In this document: piece after piece, positions 6,883 to 15,184 of the stretch | Numbering within the stretch: the stretch's first letter is position 1 | How the letters are laid out: every line of letters starts with the position of its first letter | Assembly (NCBI RefSeq): GCF_011395035.1 | Contig: NZ_CP024768.1 | Location: 2,269,286-2,333,285 of the forward strand | DNA length: 64,000 bases | Origin: Pantoea cypripedii | GTDB lineage: Bacteria > Pseudomonadota > Gammaproteobacteria > Enterobacterales > Enterobacteriaceae | Direction of reading: 5' to 3' | Notes under the pieces: model-generated | Seen by the model: the letters and a program-made list of their open reading frames with translations, nothing else | The model's database searches: none | Told to the model about the DNA's origin: nothing | Translations under genes and position numbers: made by a program

Positions 6883-8810
6883 GTAGTTTTTACTTTTTTA
6901 GGTTAAAGATTGGGTACTGTTACAGGTCAAATTACAGGTTACAATAAACATTGTCAACACAGAATTTGAGCCACGCAGGAGACACGCACAGCGATTTGAA
7001 TTCAGAAGACACGGAAATGCATTGTCAGGTGTTATCTTCGCTTAGAATTGATTTCAGGAAGTTTACCGTTCAGGTGTGCGCCCGGCCTCGACTCTCGGGT
7101 TACACCCTCGTGACAGTTTCCAAAGCTGCGCGAAGGCGTAGCCTTCTTGCTGCCCAAAATGTGGCTGGCCTCTCCCGGTCAGGGAGAGATTAGCCGAACA
7201 CTGTGGGCGATGAATATCGTGAAGCGCGGAGCATGGCGACTGAACAAGGTCAGAAAGAAAGATAGCCATCACAATGGCAATCTCAAAAGGTGTGGGTGTT
7301 GGCCTGCGGTAAGGTCTTCACGGCTAGGGAAGACCGCATAGGGTTTAAAGATAATTCAGGTTTTAACTTGATCTAATTCGCGGTTGTAATTGATCTAATT
7401 CATGTTCGTAATGCGAACTATTAACCACCCCTATAAAGTTCGTAATGCGAACGATTGAGGGCTCTATAAGGTTCGTAATACGAACGATTAATGCTAGGGC
7501 GGCGGCGATCCGCTCTGTGGTAGGCGCTGCGATTAACTGGATTTTTCAGCGGTGGTAAATAGCATTTAATTCCGATCAAATAGCGGTTAAATGGGCTGGA
7601 CAGGCAGAGAAAAACGCCCTTTCCAGCTATCCCGGCATGTGTCAGACTATGCGCCCGGCTCGGTGCCTATAGTGAACATCAACAACCAAACCCGCCAGAA
7701 ATAATCATAAACAGGCCTGGAACCCGCGCCAGCAAAGGAAGCGTTAAAACTATCGCCATGCAATGAAAACATTAAATCAATGATAGTTGTGGGCGGTGTT
7801 AGACCGGGAGCGATTCCCGTCACCCAGGTTGAAATACGCTAATCACGAAAAAATTTTTTCTGGCTGAAAATCCCTTCACCTGACGGCCTGCCAGCCACAC
7901 AGACGCATGTTGATTTCGCCGGGTGCATTGCCTTGGATTGTTGGTGAACGCCTCGTTACGGTGGCTTAGATTAAGCCTGACGGCCTATGATGATGGTGTC
8001 TGGAGTGTTCACCGTTATTGGCTGCACTCTACGTTGATGGAAGCGCCGAACCGCGAACCATAGAGCACTGAGTCGATGACTTCATGCAGCCGCTGCCGGA
8101 AGGTAAAGTGTTGGAAATGTGCTTCCTGTTGCCTGGCGTCAGCCAATGTGCTGATTGCCAAAAACGAGGCGTTGGTCGTCAAAAAAGGCTATGCAATTCC
8201 GACCCGGTTTTATGCACGGTTTATGCAGCCGTTTTTACATGATTTACCCCAGAAAACCCCGATAAATAAGTCTCTTGCTGCGTATGTGGTGCGAGTGTTC
8301 ATGGGTTGGTGCGCAATACAGCTATTATGTTAAATAGACGCCGAAATTGCCCAATTTTCTGGGCGGTTGAGTAATTTTTCCTGCTGTGTGTGCCGCACTG
8401 CCTGGGCGCTGTGTCGGTGCTCTGTTGATGGTCTCAGCGTTGATCACATGCTGATGTGACGCCGTGCCGCTATGCGTCTGGCGTGGACGTTGTTCACCGC
8501 TGCCGCAATCAACTTCATGGCGTCTCGAAACCCGGAAGGAACTTGATGTGTAACTAACTGATATTTCTCGATTTTTGATGGTTTTTCTCAAGGGCGGGGC
8601 AGTCCGTCTAACCGTGCTGCCTGGGAGCCAACGACATTTGCAGCCTTCTACATTAGAAGCACCCCGGGTTGTTATTTCCGCCCCGGAGGGGCGAAGGGTA
8701 AAGCAATGCAGATTAACGCGGTATGAGTGGCGGAAATACGAAGTGTATGGAGGAAATTCGGTGTGTTTGATGTGCATAACGCGCCATAATCATGGGGGGT
8801 TAAGGCGCAA
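6883..8810. other. Long non-coding region with repeats and hairpins
   Basis: Nearly 2 kb without a convincing gene. It holds three 15-bp palindromic repeats (7404-7485), two TTGATCTAATTC repeats (7368 and 7390), and stable hairpins at about 7173-7191 (CTCTCCC/GGGAGAG) and 7312-7334 (GGTCTTC/GAAGACC). A minus-strand frame at 8325-8777 and a plus-strand frame at 8076-8333 are open, but have irregular Cys/Arg-rich products and no family I know. The layout resembles a plasmid or satellite origin plus regulatory RNA region. Confidence 0.5.
7368..7485. repeat. Iteron-like repeat cluster, candidate origin or operator
   Basis: GTTCGTAATGCGAAC occurs at 7404-7418 and 7438-7452, and the variant GTTCGTAATACGAAC at 7471-7485. 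They are spaced 33-34 bp, each being a palindrome with GTTCG/CGAAC arms. Copies two and three also share flanks (CTATAA before, GATT after). TTGATCTAATTC is repeated at about 7368 and 7390. Regular spacing upstream of a replication-like operon suggests replication-initiator or partition binding sites. Confidence 0.65.
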
Positions 8811-9488
8811 TTAAGACAACCTTTGTGCAATCCTCTGGACTGTTCGTAATGGTACTTTCAGCCGTTCGGCAATCTCTTTTGGCGTTGCCCGTTTACGTTC
8901 ATAGAGGTCGATAACCTGATCCAGCACTTCCGCATCATAGATTGTCGGCCTGCCCGGAACGCTCCCCCGGTTGATGACGTGCAACAACAATGCAGTGTCA
9001 GCACAATTGACAATCTGCCTTATCTCTCCTTTGCGTGGAACGTTGCGGAAGATAACCACACAACAGGCCATTGGAGCACGGTTATTTAACCTCTTCTGCT
9101 TAGTGCCTGGTGCAGCCTTGAACCGCACATTACGAGACAGAAAACGGATTTCGTGAGCATTCGGGTTCATCAGAATGAGTTTTAGCCACCACTTAGCCTG
9201 TGTTCTCACCGGGATCAGAAAGCAGGTCACTACCGCTTTGTGAGCATGTCCAATGAATGATGGGATCTGGCTGTAGGGCGGATTGCACCATATCGAGGAT
9301 TCAGCACCCCAATCTTGCTTTAACGCGTCTTCTTCCTCAGTCCAGAACCTGGGGCATAACGCGTTATCAGCGCTTGCCGCCGCATCTAAAGTAAAGGTGA
9401 ATTCTTTGTTCAAGCCACGGAACAGTGACCACGGCGATTGCCAGTTATCATTACCGCCCCGTTCTTTTCCTATAGAAAGATGGTGCAA
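8811..9488 (-). CDS. dam: Phage N6-adenine DNA methyltransferase with C-terminal HTH
   Basis: 225 residues. The N-terminal 165 match the phage Dam family (Pfam Dam / MT_A70-like amino-methylase): an SPWSLFRGLNKEFTFTLDAAA motif, FWTEEEDAL, and the catalytic NPPY in WCNPPYSQIPSF. These phage enzymes methylate adenine, typically in GATC, protecting DNA from restriction or MutH-type cleavage. The last 47 residues (GRPTIYDAEVLDQVIDLYERKRATPKEIAERL...) add a helix-turn-helix like that of resolvases and transposases, which is not part of the usual enzyme. It lies inside the mobile element between the repeat-rich region and the DUF3800 gene. Target sequence is unknown. Confidence 0.8.
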   Translation of the reverse strand: MHHLSIGKERGGNDNWQSPWSLFRGLNKEFTFTLDAAASADNALCPRFWTEEEDALKQDWGAESSIWCNPPYSQIPSFIGHAHKAVVTCFLIPVRTQAKWWLKLILMNPNAHEIRFLSRNVRFKAAPGTKQKRLNNRAPMACCVVIFRNVPRKGEIRQIVNCADTALLLHVINRGSVPGRPTIYDAEVLDQVIDLYERKRATPKEIAERLKVPLRTVQRIAQRLS

Positions 9489-9531
9489 TTTGATCTATCC
9501 CATTCAGAACGGTGAGCAATCTTCAAATCAC

Positions 9532-10302
9532 TCATGACAACTCTTCTCGTCGCACAAGAGGCACACTGTAGTCCGCCCTTATTGCCATGGTATCAGGTAC
9601 CCTTCTCACCTCCAGTGGAAAATGCCAGATGTTAAAGTCTTTGTTTGGATAGGTATCGTAATGAAAGACATCCCAACCCAGTAATGCAGCCATGCGCTGA
9701 AATGCGATCTCTTTAGCTACAGACAACTCTAATTCCGGGTTGAGGAACTTCAAATAGCCAGAGTTCACAGCTCCAGTGAGAATATCCACGACTTGCAATC
9801 CAAGATGATGTTTTGAATCCTGCATCGTTACTGATTGAACCAATTTTTTTACACCATCCCTTGCAAGCATGTTATTCGCAATGATGCCTGTAACTTCATC
9901 ATTTTTCTTATACTTATCAATTTTCTGATCGATGATTACTTCAAGAGGGTTCTTTAACTGACGTGCTGTGTTTTTAACCAGCATTGTATACGTCTGATAG
10001 AATGCAGCTTCTTTGTCGGTCTGCCAGTTGCGATACATATTCTTGACGACAATGATTGAATGGAAGCAACAAGAGTTTCTTAACACCATCTTCAACAACT
10101 CGATGCAGATGTTTGCCTGACCCGCGCTGTTTTTGATTTTTGACCATTTGAGTTCGCCTACGATGCCGTACTTCTGCTTCAATCGTAAAACTCGCTCGTT
10201 GAAGATATCGAGAGTGTCCTTACGTATGCAAAGTAATCCAATACCATAACAACGGTCGCTCCCTGTCGTGCCACTTTCATCACCAAACGCTATGTATTCC
10301 AT
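9532..10302 (-). CDS. DUF3800 family protein
   Basis: 256 residues from the ATG at 10302; a TTG start at 10332 would add ten residues. The DUF3800 pattern is visible: an N-terminal strand ending in the acidic motif FGDESGTTG, LKWSKIK about 45 residues later, VIIDQKIDKY near the middle, and LGLQVVDILTGAV towards the C-terminus with its conserved Asp. The arrangement of acidic residues resembles RNase H-like nuclease folds, and the family is frequent in mobile elements and defence islands, but its activity is not established. It is separated from the arsC gene by 175 bp and probably belongs to the element's own functions rather than to the ars cassette. Confidence 0.75.
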   Translation of the reverse strand: MEYIAFGDESGTTGSDRCYGIGLLCIRKDTLDIFNERVLRLKQKYGIVGELKWSKIKNSAGQANICIELLKMVLRNSCCFHSIIVVKNMYRNWQTDKEAAFYQTYTMLVKNTARQLKNPLEVIIDQKIDKYKKNDEVTGIIANNMLARDGVKKLVQSVTMQDSKHHLGLQVVDILTGAVNSGYLKFLNPELELSVAKEIAFQRMAALLGWDVFHYDTYPNKDFNIWHFPLEVRRVPDTMAIRADYSVPLVRREELS

Positions 10303-10476
10303 GCATGTACTCGCGCTAACGCCCAAATCCAAATCGGATTATTCTTAAGGTTATTTTATGATCAGGCTTAGAGCGTATCAATAGCATAAAAGATGAGCAG
10401 ACATAAAAACAAAAAAAGTGCCTTTGAATCAGATGCTTTCATCGGCACGGTTAAAATTGGAACTTGAGCAGATTAG

Positions 10477-10902
10477 TTAAATCAGGCGATGACCATCCTT
10501 ATCAATCAGTTTTTCACCATCTTCTTTACTGAATTCACCTTGCTGCGGGTTTGGCAGAATATCCAAAACAACCTCTGATGGCCTACACAACTTTGTCCCA
10601 AGGGGCGTAACAACGATTGGGCGGTTGATCAGGATTGGATGTGCAAGCATGGCCTGAATTAGCTCACTATCGCTAAAATGGTCTTCTGCCAATCCCAACT
10701 GCTCGAATGGTTCAACGTTCTTGCGAAGCAACTCGCGTGGGCTAATCTGCATCGCAGTAATCAACTGTTCGAGCTTATCGCGATCAGGTGGAGTCTCCAG
10801 GTAGAGGATAATTGTTGGCTCAACGCCGCTGTTACGAATTAGCGCCAGCGTGTTGCGTGATGTTCCACAGGCCGGATTATGGTAGATGGTAATATCTGTC
10901 AT
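10477..10902 (-). CDS. arsC: Arsenate reductase (glutaredoxin-dependent)
   Basis: 141 residues from the ATG at 10902, the length and start of plasmid R773 and chromosomal ArsC; the upstream in-frame ATG at 10914 is less likely. The active-site loop is YHNPACGTSRNT with the catalytic Cys. The three Arg of the family are present in LLRKNVEPFEQLGL, INRPIVVTPLG and LCRPSEVV. It reduces arsenate to arsenite using glutathione and glutaredoxin, and the arsenite is then exported by ArsB. It is the last gene of arsRBC, 13 bp after arsB. Confidence 0.95.
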   Translation of the reverse strand: MTDITIYHNPACGTSRNTLALIRNSGVEPTIILYLETPPDRDKLEQLITAMQISPRELLRKNVEPFEQLGLAEDHFSDSELIQAMLAHPILINRPIVVTPLGTKLCRPSEVVLDILPNPQQGEFSKEDGEKLIDKDGHRLI

Positions 10903-10915
10903 GTTCATTCTCACA

Positions 10916-12205
10916 TTATTGGGTCAGCGCCAGGCACAAAGCCAGCGCACTCAGGGTCACAAACAACACTGGAAGTGTCATAACAACACCAACCCGGAAG
11001 TAATAACCCCAGCTAATTTTGATGTTTTTCTGGTCGAGTACGTGCAGCCAAAGTAGCGTCGCCAGACTTCCAATCGGTGTAATTTTTGGCCCCAAATCGC
11101 AGCCAATTACGTTGGCGTAAATCATGGCTTCTTTGATGACACCTTCCGCCATACTTGCGTCGATTGAAAGTGCACCAATCAAAACTGTTGGCATGTTGTT
11201 CATCACTGATGAAAGCATCGCCGTGACTAAGCCAGTGCCAAAGGTGGCGCTCCACAATCCCCCGCTTGCGAAGGTGTTTAACAATGAAGTGAGATACTGA
11301 GTTAGACCTGCATTTTTTAATCCGTAGACAACCAAATACATCCCCAGTGAGAAAATGACGATCTGCCAGGGCGCGCCACGCAAGACTTTTCCTGTATTGA
11401 TGGCATGACCGCGTTTAGCCACGGCAAATAGAATCAGCGCCCCAGCAGCAGCAATCGCACTTACAGGGATTCCCAATGGTTCAAGAAGGAAGAAACCAAC
11501 CAAGAGTAAGATCAGAACCAACCAACCCATTTTGAATGTTGCAGGATCTTTAATGGCATCAGTGGGTGATTTCAGCAGTGAGAGGTCGTATTCGGCTGGA
11601 ATGTCTTTACGGAAGAAAAGGTGCAGTACCACCAGCGTGGCAATAATTGCAGCAAGATCGACAGGCACCATCACTGATGCATAATCAGTAAATCCCAGTT
11701 GGAAAAAATCCGCAGAAACAATGTTCACCAGATTGGAGACTATCAGCGGCAAACTTGCAGTGTCAGCGATAAAACCTGCTGCCATGACGAAAGCCAGTGT
11801 CGTTCCTTTACTGAAACCTAAAGCCAGCAGCATGGCGATAACAATTGGTGTCAGAATGAGCGCCGCGCCATCATTAGCAAATAAAGCAGCAACCGCAGCA
11901 CCTAACAAGACGATGTAAGTAAATAATAACCGCCCTCGCCCGTTCCCCCATCTGGCAACATGCAAAGCGCACCATTCGAAAAATCCTGACTCATCCAACA
12001 ACAGGCTGATGATTATTACTGCAATAAATGCAGCAGTTGCATTCCAGACGATATGCCAGACAGCCGGGATGTCATTCAACTGGATTACCCCAGTAGCCAA
12101 AGCCAGAACCGCACCTATCGAAGTAGTCCAACCGATGCTAAGCCCCCGAGGTTGCCAGATGACAAAAACGATAGTGAGAACAAAAATAGCGCCTGCGAGT
12201 AACAT
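10916..12205 (-). CDS. arsB: Arsenite efflux pump, ArsB family
   Basis: 429 residues, the standard ArsB length, with about twelve hydrophobic membrane segments. Signature stretches of the ArsB/NhaD family are visible, including LFANDGAALILTPIVIAML and GCDLGPKITPIGSLATLLWL near the C-terminus. It exports arsenite (and antimonite) from the cytoplasm, alone by proton exchange or with an ArsA ATPase, which is absent here. It lies between arsR and arsC. A second ArsR-like palindrome just upstream (about 12218-12246) suggests extra control between arsR and arsB. Confidence 0.95.
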   Translation of the reverse strand: MLLAGAIFVLTIVFVIWQPRGLSIGWTTSIGAVLALATGVIQLNDIPAVWHIVWNATAAFIAVIIISLLLDESGFFEWCALHVARWGNGRGRLLFTYIVLLGAAVAALFANDGAALILTPIVIAMLLALGFSKGTTLAFVMAAGFIADTASLPLIVSNLVNIVSADFFQLGFTDYASVMVPVDLAAIIATLVVLHLFFRKDIPAEYDLSLLKSPTDAIKDPATFKMGWLVLILLLVGFFLLEPLGIPVSAIAAAGALILFAVAKRGHAINTGKVLRGAPWQIVIFSLGMYLVVYGLKNAGLTQYLTSLLNTFASGGLWSATFGTGLVTAMLSSVMNNMPTVLIGALSIDASMAEGVIKEAMIYANVIGCDLGPKITPIGSLATLLWLHVLDQKNIKISWGYYFRVGVVMTLPVLFVTLSALALCLALTQ

Positions 12206-12217
12206 TCAAATCTCCTG

Positions 12218-12246
12218 CCCTGAAAAATACATACGTTTACGTGAAT
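12218..12246. promoter_or_regulatory. Second ArsR-like operator between arsR and arsB
   Basis: AATACATACGTTTACGTGAATGTG is closely similar in its outer arms to the AATACATACG...ATATGTGTT palindrome upstream of arsR. Both have ACATACG and ATGTGT halves. Placement in the 53-bp arsR-arsB gap implies an internal ArsR-controlled promoter or roadblock. Binding is inferred from similarity only. Confidence 0.45.
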
Positions 12247-12258
12247 GTGTTTTTGTTA

Positions 12259-12579
12259 TCAGTCGCACTCATTAGCGTTGGCTTTTTGGAGAGATTCGCG
12301 TACTTCATCGCGTTGGCTACCCCAGGCTGTATCTATAATTGTCGCTGCCCATGCTGGCATGTGAGGCGATAGGCGGTAGTGAATCCATTTGCCTTCACGG
12401 CGATCCAACACTAAGCCAGCATCCCTAAGCAAGGCTATATGGCGGGAGATCTTAGGTTGGGACTGGTTTGTAACAGCACAGAGATCGCACACACACAGTT
12501 CTCCAGCCTCACGTAAGAGCAAGATGATTGTTGTGCGCGTTTCATCAGCAAGTAGTTTGAAAAGTTGTACTGGGTGCAT
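12259..12579 (-). CDS. arsR: Arsenic-responsive repressor ArsR
   Basis: A 106-residue ArsR/SmtB-family winged helix repressor. The metalloid site ELCVCDLC carries the Cys pair that binds arsenite, followed by the recognition helix QSQPKISRHIALLRDAGLV and the wing RREGKWIHYRL. It represses the ars operon and releases DNA when arsenite binds. It is divergent from arsH across an 88-bp intergenic region and is the first gene of arsRBC. Confidence 0.95.
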   Translation of the reverse strand: MHPVQLFKLLADETRTTIILLLREAGELCVCDLCAVTNQSQPKISRHIALLRDAGLVLDRREGKWIHYRLSPHMPAWAATIIDTAWGSQRDEVRESLQKANANECD

Positions 12580-12599
12580 CTTCGGTGGTTCCAGAAAGA

Positions 12600-12632
12600 A
12601 TTTAATACATACGATAATTCATATGTGTTAAA
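12600..12632. promoter_or_regulatory. ArsR operator/promoter in arsR-arsH gap
   Basis: The divergent gap contains TTTAATACATACGATAATT followed by CATATGTGTTAAAAG, an imperfect palindrome with ACATACG/ATATGTGT arms, in the position expected for an ArsR operator controlling both arsRBC and arsH. A copy with the same arms lies between arsR and arsB. Confidence 0.55.
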
Positions 12633-12667
12633 AGTAAAGGCAGATTTTAATCATTGAGGAACAACTG

Positions 12668-13369
12668 ATGTCATTACTCCCCGCACTTGATGCTGAACAC
12701 TTTGATCAATCTGTAGCCAACAAGTTGAGCGGTGACGAGCAACCACCTAAATTCCTGATCCTCTATGGCTCTGTACGTCAACGGTCGTTCAGCCGATTCT
12801 CTGCTGAGGAAGCCGCTCGTTTACTTACCGCAATGGGCGCTGAGGTAAAGATTTTTAACCCGTCAGGTTTACCACTACCGGATGATGCGCCAGAGACACA
12901 CCCGAAGGTTCAGGAACTGCGTAGCATGGTTAGATGGTGTGATGGGATGGTTTGGAGTTCGCCAGAAAGGCACGGCGCAATGAGTAGCATCCTTAAGGCA
13001 CAGATCGATTGGATTCCGCTTACTGAGGGTGCGATTCGCCCTTCTCAAGGAAAGACACTGGCTGTCATGCAAGTGTGTGGAGGTTCACAGTCTTTCAATG
13101 CAGTGAATCAAATGCGTGTTTTGGGGCGCTGGATGCGTATGTTCACTATTCCCAATCAATCATCTGTTGCCAAGGCATGGCAAGAATTTGATGAAGAAGG
13201 CCGAATGAAGCCCTCTTCATACTATGATCGCATCGTGGATGTGGTCGAAGAGTTATTCAAAATAACACTGCTCCTCAGACCCCATGTTGATTACCTTGCT
13301 GATCGCTACAGTGAACGCAAAGAGAATCATCAACAGCTATCAACACGAGTGAATCAGCAGAAAATCTGA
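12668..13369 (+). CDS. arsH: Organoarsenical oxidase / FMN reductase ArsH
   Basis: A 233-residue NADPH-dependent FMN reductase-family flavoprotein. The phosphate-binding loop is YGSVRQRSFSR, and later motifs include GMVWSSPERHGAMSS and a MQVCGGSQSFNAVNQMR flavin-binding stretch. ArsH oxidises trivalent organoarsenicals to the less toxic pentavalent forms and contributes to arsenic and oxidative stress resistance. The ribosome site GAGGAAC precedes the ATG. It is divergent from arsR and shares its control region. The gene ends 26 bp from the convergent integrase. Confidence 0.95.
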   Translation: MSLLPALDAEHFDQSVANKLSGDEQPPKFLILYGSVRQRSFSRFSAEEAARLLTAMGAEVKIFNPSGLPLPDDAPETHPKVQELRSMVRWCDGMVWSSPERHGAMSSILKAQIDWIPLTEGAIRPSQGKTLAVMQVCGGSQSFNAVNQMRVLGRWMRMFTIPNQSSVAKAWQEFDEEGRMKPSSYYDRIVDVVEELFKITLLLRPHVDYLADRYSERKENHQQLSTRVNQQKI

Positions 13370-13395
13370 TCGTGATATCAAATACCGCCTTGCTT

Positions 13396-15072
13396 TTATG
13401 TCCAGTAAACTGAGTCAATCACCGGAATTAAGTCTTTGATTGCGAGGCGGTGAGTGTATCGCGCTGTGATTCCCAGTAATTGGCTGTGCTCATGTCCTAC
13501 GATTTGTTGAACCAAAACAGGGCTGCTTGCTTTGCTGATGGCAGCAGAAATCCAAGAGTGGCGGATTGAGTGAACTACCCTTCTGTTCCCATAGTCATCG
13601 TACTCGGCAATACCTAACTGATCCCTTATCACTTTGAACATCGGTGTAAAAAGATCTGCCTTTACTGACAGCTTAGTGAAGATGTGATTTTTCTTACCTT
13701 TGATGAATTCCAGGAAGCCCCACTCGATAAGCTGATCAGATATCGGAACTTGTCGCATTGCTGCTTCCGATTTACCCCCTTCCGAAGCGATCATGAAATA
13801 ACGGCGTCCGGTTTCGTGATCTTGTCGAATCTGATCGACTTTCAGACTTAAGATCTCGCCTCGCCGCGCCCCTGTATAAGATAAACAGAGTATGCCCCAC
13901 CGCATTTCGCTATCAGGTGCAAGAGTTAGGGCATGTTCGACGAGCTTTTTCATTTCGTAGTTTTGATAATTACCATAGCGCCGCTCTTTGACTTCAACCT
14001 TGATGCCATCAGTTGGACTCATTTTCAGCAAGTCCTTCGCCTCGACTAAGTAGACCTTGAAGAATGAACGATAGATTTTCCAATGTTTCCCTGCTGATGC
14101 ACTGCTTATTAGGTCATTGTCAGGAACGTCGTATTCGAGCAGTTGCTCAATGGTCATGCCACGATATGGCGATCTTATGCGGATAGGGAGAGCCTGAACT
14201 GCTTTCCAGACATTCCGCATATCCTGCTTGGTAATACTGGTGACTGGAACATTACCCAACACGGCTCTGAGGACTTCGAAGATCCGCTCATTTTCATTCG
14301 CAATGGTTGAAGTCCATTTCCCACCTTTTTCCGTTGTATACATCTCAATAGCTTCGTTCAGGCAGAGCTGAGACTGCTCAGAAGCAATGTGATCTGGATT
14401 GCCGTCAGCTAAAACATCCAATGCTTCTGGCAGCATCCGGCTTTCCATTTCGGCAGACTGATTTTTTAATGCATCTGTGAGTTGGCGATACTTGAGGAAG
14501 TCACCACCGTAAAATGCTTCATAAGCCTGATAGAGCATAACCCTGCTCATTGTGATTGCGCTGGCCGCCTTATCAACTTCGTCTGACACGCCTGTGGCGT
14601 CCAGATTCTTTTGCTCAAGGCCAAACCTCAGCAATTTTGAGAATTGATCTTCGCCCGTGTATAGCTGCTGGAGATTTTCCTCGGCGTATCGTTTCGCCAC
14701 TTCCTCGGAGAGTTGCGGATCGATCAACTCGCCAGACGTTAATTTTTGGTGCCATTTACCAAGTTCTGGAATCGTTTCCGCCTCAATGGAGCCGAGTTTA
14801 AGCCAATGAGAGAGAAATTTATCCACGTCTTGCTTAGTAGCCTTGCGAACGCCCATGATCTCCAGTTTCAACGCCTCTTCGCTCATCGTTCCGTTCTGAA
14901 CCAACGGAATGAAAGGCATCAGCCGTGACATAGTAACTTCAGCGATTTTCAGTGAGTCAGTGCCGAGTGATTGACGAAAGAACGCTCCAGAAGGGAGCCG
15001 GAAGTTGACGTAAAAGATGTTGCCACGCTTGGTTGTGAACTTAGGGCTGTTGTACAGTCGCTTGTTGGTCAT
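13396..15072 (-). CDS. int: Phage-type tyrosine integrase
   Basis: 558 residues, on the long side for a phage integrase. The catalytic residues are visible: Arg in SYTGARRGEILSL (about residue 400), H501-R504 in HSIRHSW, H527 in VGHEHSQ, and nucleophile Tyr539 in ITARYTHRL. The N-terminal part begins with a DUF6538-like strand region (RGNIFYVNFRLPSGAFFRQSLGT) and a long helical core-binding section. It would catalyse insertion and excision between the 18-bp repeats. It lies just inside the right repeat and reads away from it. A 7-bp inverted repeat (CCAATGT/ACATTGG) at about 15082-15112 in its promoter may serve autoregulation. Confidence 0.95.
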   Translation of the reverse strand: MTNKRLYNSPKFTTKRGNIFYVNFRLPSGAFFRQSLGTDSLKIAEVTMSRLMPFIPLVQNGTMSEEALKLEIMGVRKATKQDVDKFLSHWLKLGSIEAETIPELGKWHQKLTSGELIDPQLSEEVAKRYAEENLQQLYTGEDQFSKLLRFGLEQKNLDATGVSDEVDKAASAITMSRVMLYQAYEAFYGGDFLKYRQLTDALKNQSAEMESRMLPEALDVLADGNPDHIASEQSQLCLNEAIEMYTTEKGGKWTSTIANENERIFEVLRAVLGNVPVTSITKQDMRNVWKAVQALPIRIRSPYRGMTIEQLLEYDVPDNDLISSASAGKHWKIYRSFFKVYLVEAKDLLKMSPTDGIKVEVKERRYGNYQNYEMKKLVEHALTLAPDSEMRWGILCLSYTGARRGEILSLKVDQIRQDHETGRRYFMIASEGGKSEAAMRQVPISDQLIEWGFLEFIKGKKNHIFTKLSVKADLFTPMFKVIRDQLGIAEYDDYGNRRVVHSIRHSWISAAISKASSPVLVQQIVGHEHSQLLGITARYTHRLAIKDLIPVIDSVYWT

Positions 15073-15150
15073 CTTGTTGTACCCAATGTTGTAAAATCAA
15101 GGAGTTACATTGGAATCACAAGATAAACTCTTGATAATCAAGCCATAAGC

Positions 15151-15168
15151 ACCGCCTTCCCAGGCGTC
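15151..15168. repeat. Putative attR: 18-bp direct repeat
   Basis: The second perfect copy of the repeat at 1594-1611, located 79 bp upstream of the integrase start. It is itself a short hairpin (CGCCT-TCCC-AGGCG). The distance between copies is 13,557 bp. Confidence 0.65.
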
Positions 15169-15184
15169 GTGGTAAGAAGGTGCA

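Larger units (their letters stand above)
1594..15168. mobile_element. Integrated satellite-like element with capsid genes and arsenic cargo
   Basis: About 13.6 kb between two perfect 18-bp direct repeats, with a tyrosine integrase next to the right repeat. Gene content from right to left is integrase, arsH / arsR-arsB-arsC, a DUF3800 protein, a phage Dam methylase, a long repeat-rich non-coding stretch, a five-gene replication/partition-like operon, and lambda-type head decoration and major capsid genes. I see no portal, terminase, head protease or tail genes, so it cannot make virions alone. It may be a phage satellite (PICI- or P4-like strategy), a decayed prophage, or an integrated phage-plasmid. 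The ars genes are cargo unrelated to phage growth. Composition is lower in GC than the trp region. Confidence 0.7.

Noticed and set aside
7780..7840. tRNA-like 3' half (GGGAGCGATTCCCG followed by TCACCCA)
   Set aside because: The T-arm loop has the wrong length and no matching D- or anticodon arm precedes it, so it is not a tRNA. It could be a tRNA-derived remnant, but that is not supported.
8076..8333. Plus-strand open frame, 85 codons, Cys-rich start
   Set aside because: No ribosome site and no recognisable fold. An alternative frame in the same place is equally open, so this is probably chance.
8325..8777. Minus-strand open frame of 150 codons rich in Arg, Thr and Pro
   Set aside because: Irregular composition without hydrophobic core and no family recalled with certainty. 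It could be a satellite leader ORF of the Ash type, but I cannot support that.
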